From Ligilactobacillus faecis (lineage in GTDB: Bacteria > Bacillota > Bacilli > Lactobacillales > Lactobacillaceae), in NCBI RefSeq assembly GCF_029889745.1, contig NZ_CP123639.1:1407501-1471500 (forward strand): a stretch of DNA of 64,000 nt. Reading direction: 5' to 3'. A program made the position numbers and the translations under genes. Every line of letters starts with the position of its first letter. Positions within the stretch are counted from its first letter, which is position 1. Shown here piece by piece: positions 22,694 to 33,302 of this stretch. The notes beneath the pieces are model-generated. The model did no database searches. It saw nothing but the letters and a program-made list of their open reading frames with translations, and was not told the origin of the DNA.

Positions 22694-22762
22694 GCTTGGA
22701 AAGTTGAAAAGGCTATTTCATTGTAGCAGGTAACTTTTTAAGTAAGTAGTGAATAATTAAGA

Positions 22763-22811
22763 TTCAAATAGCCTGATCTTAGATAGATATCTGAGACCAG
22801 GCTATTTGAGT
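22763..22811. terminator. Hairpin between convergent veg and CPBP protease genes
   Basis: TTCAAATAGCCTG / CAGGCTATTTGAG, a 12-13 bp stem with a 22-base loop that itself contains AT-rich pairing. No long T run, so termination is only likely, not certain. Confidence 0.5.
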
Positions 22812-22841
22812 TAAATAATGTTGTTTCTAGTAAGATGATCA

Positions 22842-23504
22842 CTAAGCTAAGATCATAGGGATAAATAAGATCACATCATAGAGAATATGAGCGATGGCAG
22901 CAGGCCACAAGCTGTCAGCCTTGAACCAGAGCCAGGTCAAAGGTAAGCGTCCAAGACCGATCGGAAATAACATTTGGTAAAGATTCCAATGATAAACTTT
23001 GAAATGCAACATCCCAAAGAGCAAAGCACCGATCAGAGAGGCGAGCAATAGGGCCTGTTTATTTGACAGTTTTTTGTTCAATAAACTATAAAAAGGAAAA
23101 GTCAAAGCCGCCGTGATCAACTCTTCTCCAACTAAAGAAAGACAGATCCATAGAACACGAATGACTTTTTGAGATGTTGTTCCTGTTCCAAGTGCCCCAT
23201 TTTCAGCCATGGATTGCCCCAAGAGACTTCCTAAGAAACTAAAGAAAAATGAAAGTATCAGTGTTATTAAAATGATAGGGATGACCCATTTCCATGAGTT
23301 TCGTTTAGGGGTGTTAAAGGCAGCAGACAAGACTCCTTTGCCGTATTGCAGATAAAGCGAAAGTCCCCCAAAGAAAAGGAAGACAAAATAAACTAAAATT
23401 CCAGGTAAGATCTGGCTCGTAGCAAAGTATGCTGCTAAAAGTAACGAGATGATAGAAAGAGGCCAAAATTTTGTAAGCGGGTGCTGTTTAAAAAAATTTA
23501 GCAT
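22842..23504 (-). CDS. CPBP (Abi) family intramembrane metalloprotease
   Basis: About 220 residues with seven or so hydrophobic helices. The three CPBP motifs are seen: EEL at GEELITAALTF, FGMLHFKVYHW (FxxxH) and AHILYDVILF (HxxxD). The usual Arg of EExxxR is absent, which may affect activity. Such proteins are linked to bacteriocin self-immunity or prenyl-type processing, but no bacteriocin gene is near. The ATG at 23504 has AAGGAGAG upstream. It has its own unit on the minus strand. Confidence 0.78.
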   Translation of the reverse strand: MLNFFKQHPLTKFWPLSIISLLLAAYFATSQILPGILVYFVFLFFGGLSLYLQYGKGVLSAAFNTPKRNSWKWVIPIILITLILSFFFSFLGSLLGQSMAENGALGTGTTSQKVIRVLWICLSLVGEELITAALTFPFYSLLNKKLSNKQALLLASLIGALLFGMLHFKVYHWNLYQMLFPIGLGRLPLTWLWFKADSLWPAAIAHILYDVILFIPMILA

Positions 23505-23589
23505 AATTACTCTCCTTAGAAATTTTAAATTAATTTTACACAATCAAAAATAAGAAGGCAATAAAAAACTAGGATCGAGCAGCTTGATC

Positions 23590-24243
23590 CTAGTTTTGGT
23601 AAAGTTCATAGGGGACTTCAACGTATTTTTCTTGACCTTCTTTGATCGTTACTTGCCCGTTCATCAGATCGATCACTTGGTCGCTGAATTCTTTGACTTG
23701 AGGAGTATCGATCGCAACAAGAGCAGTCACCTCGGTGGCAAAGTGTGTATCTAATAAGTTGATCTGTTTGTTTTCTAAGTAGTTTTGTAATTTTCCAAAA
23801 GCAGAATAACTGACAGTTAATGCAAGTTCAGTTTGAACGACTTTTTTGACGATCCCAACAGTTTCGATCGCGTGAGAAGTGGCATTGCTATAAGCTCTGA
23901 TCAAGCCTCCTGCTCCTAATTTGATCCCACCAAAGTAACGTGTCACGACTGCACAGACGTTATGCAATTCCAAATTTTTCAAGACTTCGAGGATCGGGAC
24001 ACCGGCTGTCCCTGAAGGTTCTCCATTGTCGCTTTCTCGTTGGATCTCATCATTTAGGCCGATCATATAAGCAAAGCAATTATGTGTTGCCTTGCGGTGT
24101 TTGGCCTTGATCTCAGCGATAAAGGCTTTGGCTTCAGCTTCTGTTTCAGTTCGGGCTAAAGTACAGATGAATTGTGATTTTTTGATGATCAACTCAGCTG
24201 TCCCATTCTCTTTTAAAGTTAAATAAGGGCGCATTTTTTCCAT
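23590..24243 (-). CDS. YigZ/IMPACT family protein
   Basis: 217 residues. The N-terminal IMPACT domain (KKSQFICTLARTETEAEAKAFIAEIKAKHRKATHNCFAYMIG, DNGEPSGTAGVPILEVLKN, VTRYFGGIKLGAGGLIRAYS) and the C-terminal YigZ ferredoxin-like domain are both present. The family is related to eukaryotic translation regulator IMPACT; the bacterial role is unsettled. The SD GAGGTA precedes the ATG. It lies 18 bases downstream of the HAD phosphatase, so the two are probably cotranscribed. Confidence 0.9.
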   Translation of the reverse strand: MEKMRPYLTLKENGTAELIIKKSQFICTLARTETEAEAKAFIAEIKAKHRKATHNCFAYMIGLNDEIQRESDNGEPSGTAGVPILEVLKNLELHNVCAVVTRYFGGIKLGAGGLIRAYSNATSHAIETVGIVKKVVQTELALTVSYSAFGKLQNYLENKQINLLDTHFATEVTALVAIDTPQVKEFSDQVIDLMNGQVTIKEGQEKYVEVPYELYQN

Positions 24244-24261
24244 AAAATACCTCGTTTGATA

Positions 24262-24924
24262 TTAATGAGTAGTGATAAAGGATCTAACGGCATTTAGGTC
24301 ATCTAGGATCGCTAAAGTTTGCTTTTCTTGTGTTGGAGTCGGTTCGATAACATCTGGGACCATGATGACTGGAAGGTTGGCGCGGTTAGCAGCTAAGATC
24401 CCGTTAGCTGAATCTTCGATGACTAGGGCTTTATTTTTGTCTTTTGCGCCACCTTTTTTGAAAGCGGTCAAAAAGATCTCAGGCGCTGGTTTAGTTTCAT
24501 GGACATCTTCAGCTGAAATTATTTCCTTAAAACCGTTTTTATCAACTGGAGTATGATCTAAGAAAAATTCGATCTCACTGCGATAATTACTTGAAGCAAC
24601 TACATAAGGGATCTCTTTAGCTCTTAAATAGTCAGTCAAAGCAATAAAACCAGGTTTAACAAGGAGTTCACCACGTTCTACTAAAGGATGGACGTATTGA
24701 CCACTTAGCTTCAAGAAATCTTCGATCAAAGTCCGATCGTTACCATAGTCTTTGATCATTTGTTCTTTCATTGGTTCTGTGCCAGCGCCGATAAATTGTT
24801 TATAGTACTCAAGTGAGTAGTCCATCTTTAATTTTTCAGCTGCTAGTTTATTTGCATGGTAATAAACTTTTTCTGAGTCAAAGATCACACCATCCATATC
24901 AAAGATCACAAGTTCTAGATCCAT
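24262..24924 (-). CDS. HAD-superfamily hydrolase (beta-phosphoglucomutase/YcsE-like subfamily)
   Basis: 220 residues. HAD motif I DMDGVIFDSE at the N-terminus, motif II VVASSNYR, motif III KPAPEIFL, motif IV VIEDSANGI. The cap is of the small helical type found in beta-phosphoglucomutases and sugar phosphatases. Substrate unknown. It is the first gene of a two-gene minus-strand unit with the YigZ gene. Confidence 0.88.
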   Translation of the reverse strand: MDLELVIFDMDGVIFDSEKVYYHANKLAAEKLKMDYSLEYYKQFIGAGTEPMKEQMIKDYGNDRTLIEDFLKLSGQYVHPLVERGELLVKPGFIALTDYLRAKEIPYVVASSNYRSEIEFFLDHTPVDKNGFKEIISAEDVHETKPAPEIFLTAFKKGGAKDKNKALVIEDSANGILAANRANLPVIMVPDVIEPTPTQEKQTLAILDDLNAVRSFITTH

Positions 24925-24989
24925 ATTCTATCCCCACATTCTAAAAATTCATTACTTTAATTATAGCATTATTCGTTTATGGAATAAAA

Positions 24990-25022
24990 AACACTGGGAC
25001 GAAAACGCCTCAGTGTAAAAAT
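24990..25022 (-). terminator. Terminator of the 38-residue gene
   Basis: Minus-strand stem ACACTGAGGCG / CGTCCCAGTGT around loop TTTT, followed by a T6 tail. Confidence 0.75.
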
Positions 25023-25024
25023 CA

Positions 25025-25141
25025 CTATTTTTCAGCTTTTTTAGCTTCTTTAGCCTTTGTTTCGGCTTCTTTGCGTTTAGCGTCAGCTAATTTTTCTTCG
25101 GCTAAACGATGTTCAAGCTTTGAATCATTTCTACGTGTCAT
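25025..25141 (-). CDS. Small, highly charged hypothetical protein (38 residues)
   Basis: Too short for routine ORF calls but well supported. The ATG at 25141 is preceded by AAAGGGA at proper spacing and the stop is followed directly by a strong terminator. The protein begins MTRRNDSKLEHRLAEEK and continues as an Ala/Lys/Glu-rich helix, predicted as a single amphipathic or coiled-coil segment with net positive charge. No family is recognised. Confidence 0.75.
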   Translation of the reverse strand: MTRRNDSKLEHRLAEEKLADAKRKEAETKAKEAKKAEK

Positions 25142-25321
25142 CAAAAGACATCCCTTTCTAATACGCCCATATTATAGTCTTCTTTTGCGATTTAAACAAG
25201 TGATATGACTTTCTTTGTGATAAAGGTAACATTAAATAATTTCTAGGAGAAATTTTTAAATATTTTTTAGTAAATGTTGTGCAAAATCAATGACTTCTAG
25301 CGAAATGAATAAAGTTAATAA

Positions 25322-26538
<1,217 letters not shown>

Positions 26539-26539
<1 letters not shown>

Positions 26540-27516
26540 TGGCTAAAACGACGATGATCAAAGCGATCAATCAAGCATTGGAAGAAGAATTGAAACGTGA
26601 TAAAAATGTTTTGGTATTTGGTGAAGATGTAGGCCAAAACGGTGGTGTTTTTCGGGCGACTGACGGTCTTCAAGCTAAAGTAGGCAAAGAACAAGTCTTT
26701 GATACTCCGTTGGCAGAATCTGGGATCGGTGGACTAGCTTTAGGACTAGCTTTAACTGGTTTTCGTCCAATACCTGAGATCCAGTTTTTTGGGTTTGTTT
26801 TTGAAGTTATGGATGAGATCGCCGCCCAGATCTCGCGGACTCATTTTCGCCTTGGAGGTACACGTAAGATGCCAGTGACGATCAGAGCACCGTTTGGTGG
26901 GGGAGTCCACACGCCCGAACTCCACTCAGATAGTTTAGAAGGGTTAGTGGCACAAACTCCAGGTCTGAAGGTCGTGATCCCCAGTGATCCTTATGATGCC
27001 AAAGGTCTTTTGATCGCAGCGATCCGTTCAGATGACCCGATTGTCTTTTTAGAACATATGAAATTGTATCGTTCTTTCAAACAAGAAGTCCCAGCTGAAG
27101 CTTATACAGTTCCGTTAGATAAAGCAGCTGTTAAACGTGAAGGCCATGATGTAACGCTCATCACGTATGGTTACATGGTCCATGAAAGTTTACGTGCCGC
27201 AGATGAGTTGGCTAAAGAAGGGATCGAAGCAGAAGTGGTCGATCTCCGAACTATTTCACCGTTAGATGAAGAAACGATCTTAGCCTCGGTCAAACGAACA
27301 CACCGAGTTGTTTTAGTGCAAGAAGCGCAAAGACAGGCAGGTGTCAATGGGCAAGTTGCAGCTTTGATCGCTGAAAAAGGGATCTTAGAACTAGAAGCCC
27401 CGATCGGTCGTGTCGATGCCCCAGATACGCCATATCCATTTAGTGAAGCCGAAGAAAGCTGGTTACCAAATAAAAATGATATCGTAACAAAAGTCAAAGA
27501 GATCGTTAATTTCTAA
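26539..27516 (+). CDS. pdhB: Pyruvate dehydrogenase E1 component, beta subunit
   Basis: 325 residues. Transketolase-like beta chain: [58 protein letters not shown], and [15 protein letters not shown] of the C-terminal domain. It pairs with pdhA, to which it is coupled by a one-base stop/start overlap. Confidence 0.97.
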
Positions 27517-27577
27517 CAAGAATAGCAAAAGGAAAGGATATCTAACGCAAAGCATCTGCGGTAGAGTAGGTGAAGTC

Positions 27578-28870
27578 ATGAGTAAATATCAATTTAAATT
27601 ACCAGATATCGGAGAAGGGATCGCCGAAGGAGTCATTGGTGAATGGCATGTCAAAGTTGGTGATGAAGTCAAAGAAGATGGTGATCTTGTGCAGATCGAG
27701 AATGATAAATCGGTCGAAGAGATCCCAAGTCCGATCGCAGGCAAAGTTACAGCGATCTTAGTTCAAGCAGGAGAGACAGCAGAGGTCGGCGATCCTTTGA
27801 TCGAGTTAGAAGTAGCTGAAGGTAAAGGAAATGTCACAGATGATCAAACTCCAGTCGCAAAAGTAGGCTCAGCCACAGAGGATGCAAAGACTCAAGTGCC
27901 AACAAAAGAAGAGATACCTGCAAAAGAAAGTACTAAAGCTTTTCCAGTCTTAGCGATGCCGGCTGTGCGTAAATATGCGCGCGAAGTAGGGGTCGATCTA
28001 GCTACGCTCAAAGGGACTGGACGTCACGGGCAGATCTTACGGACAGATGTTGAGCAAGCGTTAACGAATACGCCGACAAATCCAGTAACAAAAGAAGTAG
28101 CACCGGCAATGGAAACAAAAGTAAAAACTGCTATTGTGTCGAGTGTTTTGAACGGTGGCAGTTCAGAATGGCCTGAAACAAGTGAAAAGATGTCGCCAGT
28201 CCGTAAGGCTACTGCTAAAGCGATGACACGCTCGGTCTCACAGATCCCACATGTCCATGTTTTTGATGAAGTTAATGTCGATAAACTATGGGATCATCGG
28301 CAAAAATATAAGGCTTTGGCTGCCGAACGGGGCGTACATTTGACCTTTATGGCATATGTGGTCAAAGCTTTAGCGATCGTAATGCGTGAATTTCCAGTCT
28401 TTAATAGTTCTGTCGATATGCAAGCCCAAACGATCAATTATAAAGATTACATCAATGTCGGGATCGCTACTGATACAGAGCATGGACTGTTTGTTCCTAA
28501 TGTCAAGCATGCGGATCATTTGAGCCTTTTTGGGCTCGCAAAACAGATCAGTGAAAATACGGCTAAAGCAAAAGAAAATAAATTATCGCGTGCTGATATG
28601 GAACATACTGGGATGTCGATCACCAATATCGGTTCTGTCGGGGGCGGTTTCTTTACGCCGATCATCAATTGGCCTGAAGTTGCGATCTTAGGGATGGGCA
28701 AGATCATGCCTGAACCAGTCGTTGTTGACGATGAGATCAAGGTGGCACGGATCTTGAAATTATCGTTAGCTTTTGATCATCGGGCGATCGATGGTGCTAC
28801 TGCACAAAAGGCAGTCAACCGTTTAAAGGAATTATTAGAAGAACCAGAATTATTATTGATGGAAGGATGA
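27578..28870 (+). CDS. pdhC: Pyruvate dehydrogenase E2, dihydrolipoamide acetyltransferase
   Basis: 430 residues with domains in order: a single lipoyl domain (1-80, lipoylated Lys in ENDKSVEE near 46), an Ala/Thr-rich linker, a peripheral subunit-binding domain (AMPAVRKYAREVGVDLATLKGTGRHGQILRTDVE, about 127-160), a second linker, and the catalytic domain with the HRAIDG active site (AFDHRAIDGATA near 405). It transfers acetyl to CoA and forms the complex core. The 61-base gap after pdhB holds the SD. Lipoylation is presumably by the lplA at the operon end. Confidence 0.96.
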   Translation: MSKYQFKLPDIGEGIAEGVIGEWHVKVGDEVKEDGDLVQIENDKSVEEIPSPIAGKVTAILVQAGETAEVGDPLIELEVAEGKGNVTDDQTPVAKVGSATEDAKTQVPTKEEIPAKESTKAFPVLAMPAVRKYAREVGVDLATLKGTGRHGQILRTDVEQALTNTPTNPVTKEVAPAMETKVKTAIVSSVLNGGSSEWPETSEKMSPVRKATAKAMTRSVSQIPHVHVFDEVNVDKLWDHRQKYKALAAERGVHLTFMAYVVKALAIVMREFPVFNSSVDMQAQTINYKDYINVGIATDTEHGLFVPNVKHADHLSLFGLAKQISENTAKAKENKLSRADMEHTGMSITNIGSVGGGFFTPIINWPEVAILGMGKIMPEPVVVDDEIKVARILKLSLAFDHRAIDGATAQKAVNRLKELLEEPELLLMEG

Positions 28871-28876
28871 GATCAG

Positions 28877-30283
28877 ATGGTAGTGGGAGATTTTGCGATC
28901 GAATTAGATACAGTTGTTGTTGGCGCTGGTCCAGGGGGCTATGTCGCTGCGGTCCATGCAGCCGAATTAGGACAAAAAGTAACGGTCGTTGAACGCGAAT
29001 TTATCGGGGGCGTTTGTTTGAATGTTGGTTGTATCCCTTCTAAGGCTTTGATCGAAGCGGCACACCACTATCAACATGCGATGCATTCACAAGAGATGGG
29101 GTTACAAGTAACAGCTGCTAAACTTGATTTCAATAAGACGATCGAATGGAAAAATAGTGTTGTTTCAAAATTGACTGGAGGCGTAGCTACGCTCTTTAAA
29201 AAACATCAGATCGATGTTGTTTGGGGTGATGCTTTCTTGAAAGATGATCATAGCCTACGGGTGATCGATAAAGAAGGACATGCGCAAACGTATAGTTTCA
29301 ATAACTTGATCGTTGCTACTGGGAGCCACCCGATCGAGATCAAGAATTTTAAATTCAAAGGTCGCGTGTTAGACTCGACTGGGGCCCTTGATCTAAGAGA
29401 AGTGCCGAAAGAATTAGTCGTTGTTGGTGGGGGATATATTGGTTCTGAATTAGCCTCAGCCTATGCTAACTTAGGTTCACACGTAACGATCTTAGAAGGT
29501 GGACCGATGATCTTAGCTAACTATGAAAAAGATCTCGTGAAAGTCGTTGAACATCATTTTAGCAAGCAAGGTGTCGATATTTATACCAATGCTCTAGCGA
29601 AAAAAGCTGAGCAAACAGACGACGAAGTCAAAGTCACGTTTGAGATCGAAGGTAAAGTGCATGAAGTGACTGCTGACTATGTGATCGTTTCAGTCGGACG
29701 TCGCCCCAATACAAGTGAGATGGGCTTAGAACAAGCAGGAGTAAAATTAGATGAACGTGGTCTGATCCCAGTTGATAAACAATGTCGGACCAATGTCTCA
29801 CATATTTATGCGATCGGCGATGTCGTCGCTGGTTATGCTTTAGCACATAAAGCTAGTTATGAAGGTAAAGTTGCAGCTGAAGCGATCTCTGGGATGAAAA
29901 CGATCGTTGACTATCGTGCGATGCCAGCTGTTTGTTATACAGATACTTCGATCGCAACGACAGGTCTGACTTTAGCTGAAGCCAAAGCAGAAGGATTTGA
30001 TGCGAAAAAAGCTCAATTTCCATTTGCAGCCAATGGACGGGCGATCTCGATGGGGAAAACAGATGGTTTTGTACGTCTAGTATTTGAAAATAAAACAAAT
30101 GTCTTACTAGGAGCGCAGATCGTTGGGGCTCATGCAAGTGACCTGATCAGCGAATTGACACTTGCGATCGAAATGGGTGCAACGACAGAAGATATCGCCT
30201 TGACGATCCACCCACATCCATCTTTAGGCGAAGCTGTGATGGATGCGGCTGACGTTGCCTTGGGGTTTCCGACAAATATTTAA
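28877..30283 (+). CDS. pdhD: Dihydrolipoamide dehydrogenase (E3)
   Basis: 468 residues. FAD site VVGAGPGGYVAAVHAAELG, redox disulfide GGVCLNVGCIPSKAL near 42-56, NAD site VVVGGGYIGSELASAYA near 180, second FAD site YAIGDVVAGYALAHKA near 310, and catalytic His-Glu (HPHPSLGEAV) at the C-terminus. It reoxidises lipoamide. It begins six bases after pdhC. Confidence 0.97.
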   Translation: MVVGDFAIELDTVVVGAGPGGYVAAVHAAELGQKVTVVEREFIGGVCLNVGCIPSKALIEAAHHYQHAMHSQEMGLQVTAAKLDFNKTIEWKNSVVSKLTGGVATLFKKHQIDVVWGDAFLKDDHSLRVIDKEGHAQTYSFNNLIVATGSHPIEIKNFKFKGRVLDSTGALDLREVPKELVVVGGGYIGSELASAYANLGSHVTILEGGPMILANYEKDLVKVVEHHFSKQGVDIYTNALAKKAEQTDDEVKVTFEIEGKVHEVTADYVIVSVGRRPNTSEMGLEQAGVKLDERGLIPVDKQCRTNVSHIYAIGDVVAGYALAHKASYEGKVAAEAISGMKTIVDYRAMPAVCYTDTSIATTGLTLAEAKAEGFDAKKAQFPFAANGRAISMGKTDGFVRLVFENKTNVLLGAQIVGAHASDLISELTLAIEMGATTEDIALTIHPHPSLGEAVMDAADVALGFPTNI

Positions 30284-30302
30284 AATGGACGGTGGGAAAA
30301 GG

Positions 30303-31322
30303 ATGCAATATGTTGTAATGCCGTCTGACGATATCAGAACAAATTTAGCAACAGAACAATATTTGATGAAAAGTGGCAAGTTAGAGGCGCCGTTTATGTT
30401 GTTTTATATCGAAAGACCATGTATCATCGTGGGTCGCAACCAAAATACGTTAGAAGAGATCGATCAAAAGTACTGTGAGGAGCACCAGATCACAATTACT
30501 AGGCGGTTATCTGGTGGTGGCGCGATGTATCAAGATCTAGGAAACTTATGTTTTAGTTTTGTCGTTTCTGCCAAAGATCAAAAATTTGGTGACTTTAAAA
30601 CTTTAGTCAACCCAGTCGTTAAAGCTCTTCATGCGATGGGAGCGACTGGTGCCAAAGTGACAGGGCGAAATGACATCGTGATCGAAGGAAAGAAATTTTC
30701 TGGTAATGCGATGTACACTAAAGGAGATAAGACTTTTTCACATGGAACGTTGATGTTTGATGTTGATACTGAAGCGGTCACAAATGCACTTAAAGTGCCA
30801 AAAGATAAGATCGAATCAAAGGGGATCAAGTCAGTGCGTTCACGGGTGACAAATATCAAACCTTATTTAGCACCTAAATATCAAGAGTTAGACACATATG
30901 CTTTTCGAGATGAATTGATCAAACATATTTGGGGCGTAGCTTCGCTTAAAGAAGCTCAAGCCTTTGAATATCATTTAGATGAAGCTGATCAAGCTGCGAT
31001 CAAACAGCTTGAACAAGAACTTTACAAAAATTGGGATTGGGTCTACGGACGCTCGCCTAAATTTACCGTCCAAAAACGGAAACGTTTCACTGGCGGAACA
31101 CTCGATGCACGCTATTTCATCGAACATGGGAAGATAACTTTTTGTAAGATCTACGGTGACTTCTTTGGAAAGGGTGACGTGAGTGATGTTGAGCAAGCTT
31201 TAGTCGGATGTAAATATACCCCTAAAGCGCTTCAAGCAGCATTAGCAACGTTCGACTTGGAGCACTATTTTGCAGGAATAGATCAAAAACAAGTCAGAGA
31301 ACTGCTGACAGTTCAAACTTAA
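30303..31322 (+). CDS. lplA: Lipoate-protein ligase A
   Basis: About 339 residues. Lipoate ligase motifs RRLSGGGAMYQDLGNLCFSFV, GRNDIVIEGKKFSGNAMYTKGDKTFSHGTLMFDVD, and a C-terminal lipoate-accessory domain. It attaches scavenged lipoate to E2. The most likely starts are ATG 30303 or ATG 30285 just after the pdhD stop; neither has a strong SD, so coupling to pdhD is probable. A terminator follows and ends the operon. Confidence 0.93.
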   Translation: MQYVVMPSDDIRTNLATEQYLMKSGKLEAPFMLFYIERPCIIVGRNQNTLEEIDQKYCEEHQITITRRLSGGGAMYQDLGNLCFSFVVSAKDQKFGDFKTLVNPVVKALHAMGATGAKVTGRNDIVIEGKKFSGNAMYTKGDKTFSHGTLMFDVDTEAVTNALKVPKDKIESKGIKSVRSRVTNIKPYLAPKYQELDTYAFRDELIKHIWGVASLKEAQAFEYHLDEADQAAIKQLEQELYKNWDWVYGRSPKFTVQKRKRFTGGTLDARYFIEHGKITFCKIYGDFFGKGDVSDVEQALVGCKYTPKALQAALATFDLEHYFAGIDQKQVRELLTVQT

Positions 31323-31325
31323 AAG

Positions 31326-31364
31326 AAAAATATCGGATCGGGCTTTAGCTGATCCGATATTTTT
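31326..31364 (+). terminator. Terminator of the pdh-lplA operon
   Basis: AAAAATATCGGATC / GATCCGATATTTTT, a perfect 14 bp stem with a T tail. Confidence 0.9.
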
Positions 31365-31444
31365 GGGAGAAAATAACTGTTAATTAAAATATAATCAAGT
31401 GCGATATAATATCTACAAGAAAGATAAAATGTGAGGTAGATATT

Positions 31445-32114
31445 ATGGCGATATTAAAACCAAAAGAAATGGCTGAAAGATTGGGCGTTACTGTTCTGAC
31501 CCCTACAACGCTGGGATAATAATGGGATTTTAAAAGCTTATCGTACTCCCACTAATCGAAGATATTACACAGAAGAACAATACTTAAAATACATCGGTCG
31601 ATCAACCAATAATGATCGTAAGAATGTTGCTTATGCTAGAGTCTCAACATATGGGCAGAAAGATGATTTAAAAAATCAAATTGCTTTTATTAGACAATAT
31701 GCTAATGGAAAAGGCATTATTCTTGATGAAACATTTACTGATATTGGCAGCGGGCTTGATTATAACCGTAAAAAATGGAATCGATTACTAAAAGAAGTAA
31801 TGGATAATCAAGTCGATGCGATCTTTATTACCTATAAAGATAGATTTATCCGCTTTGGTTATGAATGGTTTGAAAGATTATGTAAGATGCACAATACGGA
31901 AATTGTAGTGTTAAATAACATTGAAACTAGTCCTACTCAAGAAATGATCGACGATATGATAAGCATTGTACATGGATTTTCTTGTCGCTTATATGGTTTA
32001 CGTAAATATAAAAGTAAATTAAAAAATGACAAGTCTTTGAAAGCGGGCGAAAATAATGATTCGAGTTCAAAAAGTAAGGCTTTATCCAAACAAGACCATG
32101 AAAAAGGTGATTGA
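31445..32114 (+). pseudogene. tnpA: IS607-type serine recombinase TnpA, frameshifted
   Basis: The reading frame opens MAILKPKEMAERLGVTV (MerR-like helix-turn-helix), then hits a stop at about 31518. One base too many in the ACCCCT run near 31500 explains it. Removing one C restores TLQRWDNDGILKAYRTPTNRRYY and the resolvase domain, including the catalytic Ser in NVAYARVSTYGQ near 31637 and the end LYGLRKYKSKL. Without functional TnpA the element cannot mobilise itself, unless slippage rescues it. The last 59 bases overlap tnpB. The domain order and family are clear; the frameshift is read directly. Confidence 0.85.
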
Positions 32115-33210
32115 TGATTTGTGTGATTATCGCAGATATTGTTGGAATCAAGGTTTAGCTTTATGGAATGATATATACGATAGCTCGTTGATTTTAGACG
32201 ACAAGTTGCTTAGACCTAGTGAACGTAAAGTTCGTGATGAATTAGTAACCAATAAAGAAGATTGGCAATATTTGTTATCAGCTCGTTGTTTACAATTAGC
32301 GATCTCTGATCTAGGTAAGGCTTGGAAAAATTTCTTTGATAAGGCACAACCAGATTGGGGCAAGCCCAAATTTAAGTCTAAGAAAGCTCCTAGACAAGGT
32401 TTTAAAACGGATCGGGCTAAGATCATCAATGGGAAATTACGCTTAGACAAACCTCGAGGGATCAAAATTTGGTATGATATTAGATTCAAAGGCGCTAAGA
32501 ACTTAGAAGGTGAATTAAAAGTTGTTTCAATTTACCGTGAAAATGGTAAATATTGGGCGAGTTTGCCTTTTGAGATCAAGATAAAAAAGAAGATCAAGAC
32601 GGGTAAGAACTCAGCCGTTGACGTCAATGTCGGACATCTAAACTACACAGACGGTAAGACCAATACTTTGCCCGATAATTTGAAACGACTTTATAAACGT
32701 ATCAAGTATTATCAAAGAAAATTAGCTAAAAAACGTGTGGTTAATGGTACAAAAGCTAACAAAACGAGTAATTACGTTAAAACGAGAGCCAAGTTACAAC
32801 GTGATTATCGTAAAGTAGCTAACATTCAACATGACATCATCCAAAAATTTACCACTGAGTTAGTCACTAATTACGATCAGATCATAATAGAAGATCTAGA
32901 TGTCAAGAAAATGCAAATGACACATGTTGCCTCTAAAGGGCTTCACCGTTCATTATTTGGCTACTTTAGACAAGCATTAACTTATAAGTGCAACTGGTAT
33001 GGTAAAAAAGTAGTTTTGGCTGATAAATATTATCCAAGCACGCAACGTTGTTCTAAGTGTGGCTTCGTTAAGACAGGTGAAGATAAAGTCGGTCTCAATG
33101 GTAATGAAAAGCACAGAACTAAGCATAACGAATATATTTGTTATGAATGTGATGCGATCATGGATCGAGATGAAAATGCAGTAGCTAATCTTTTAGCTTT
33201 ATTAAATTAA
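32056..33210 (+). CDS. tnpB: TnpB RNA-guided nuclease (IS607/IS605 group)
   Basis: 384 residues. N-terminal helix-turn-helix region (MIRVQKVRLYPNKTMKKVIDDLCDYRRYCWNQGLALWN). The RuvC acidic residues are all present: Asp in SAVDVNVGHL near 192, Glu in QIIIEDLDVKKMQ near 280, Asp in MDRDENAVANLL at the C-terminus. The zinc ribbon is CSKCG/CYEC. It is therefore expected to be an active, Cas12-like single-RuvC DNase guided by RNA made from its own 3' region. The ATG start lies inside tnpA. The gene is full length although tnpA is broken. Confidence 0.9.
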   Translation: MIRVQKVRLYPNKTMKKVIDDLCDYRRYCWNQGLALWNDIYDSSLILDDKLLRPSERKVRDELVTNKEDWQYLLSARCLQLAISDLGKAWKNFFDKAQPDWGKPKFKSKKAPRQGFKTDRAKIINGKLRLDKPRGIKIWYDIRFKGAKNLEGELKVVSIYRENGKYWASLPFEIKIKKKIKTGKNSAVDVNVGHLNYTDGKTNTLPDNLKRLYKRIKYYQRKLAKKRVVNGTKANKTSNYVKTRAKLQRDYRKVANIQHDIIQKFTTELVTNYDQIIIEDLDVKKMQMTHVASKGLHRSLFGYFRQALTYKCNWYGKKVVLADKYYPSTQRCSKCGFVKTGEDKVGLNGNEKHRTKHNEYICYECDAIMDRDENAVANLLALLN

Positions 33211-33302
33211 AAAGATAACGGGGCGGGCTACACCCTAAAGCTATCAGAGCTAGTCAATGTCATTACCCTCTAGTTAGGATATGGGAATACTAGCGTTGAC
33301 GG
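33211..33302 (+). ncRNA. Putative TnpB guide-RNA (omega RNA) scaffold 3' part
   Basis: Inference from element layout: guide RNAs of TnpB span the 3' end of the gene to the element's right end. Here a nested hairpin is visible: GTCAATG pairs with CGTTGAC, enclosing CTAGT/ACTAG, ending at TTGACGG (33302). No expression evidence can be seen. The guide would be the bases following 33302. Confidence 0.45.

Larger units (their letters stand above)
31400..33302 (+). mobile_element. IS607-type element (serine recombinase pseudogene plus tnpB)
   Basis: A serine-recombinase tnpA followed by an overlapping tnpB is the IS607 layout. Ends are approximate: the left lies between the lplA terminator and the tnpA start. 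I place the right end near 33302 because a nested hairpin typical of a TnpB guide-RNA scaffold ends there. IS607 elements make no long inverted repeats or target duplications, so the boundaries cannot be fixed by eye. Confidence 0.7.

Noticed and set aside
24272-24556. Plus-strand frame over the HAD phosphatase
   Set aside because: Antisense shadow of a gene with clear catalytic motifs.
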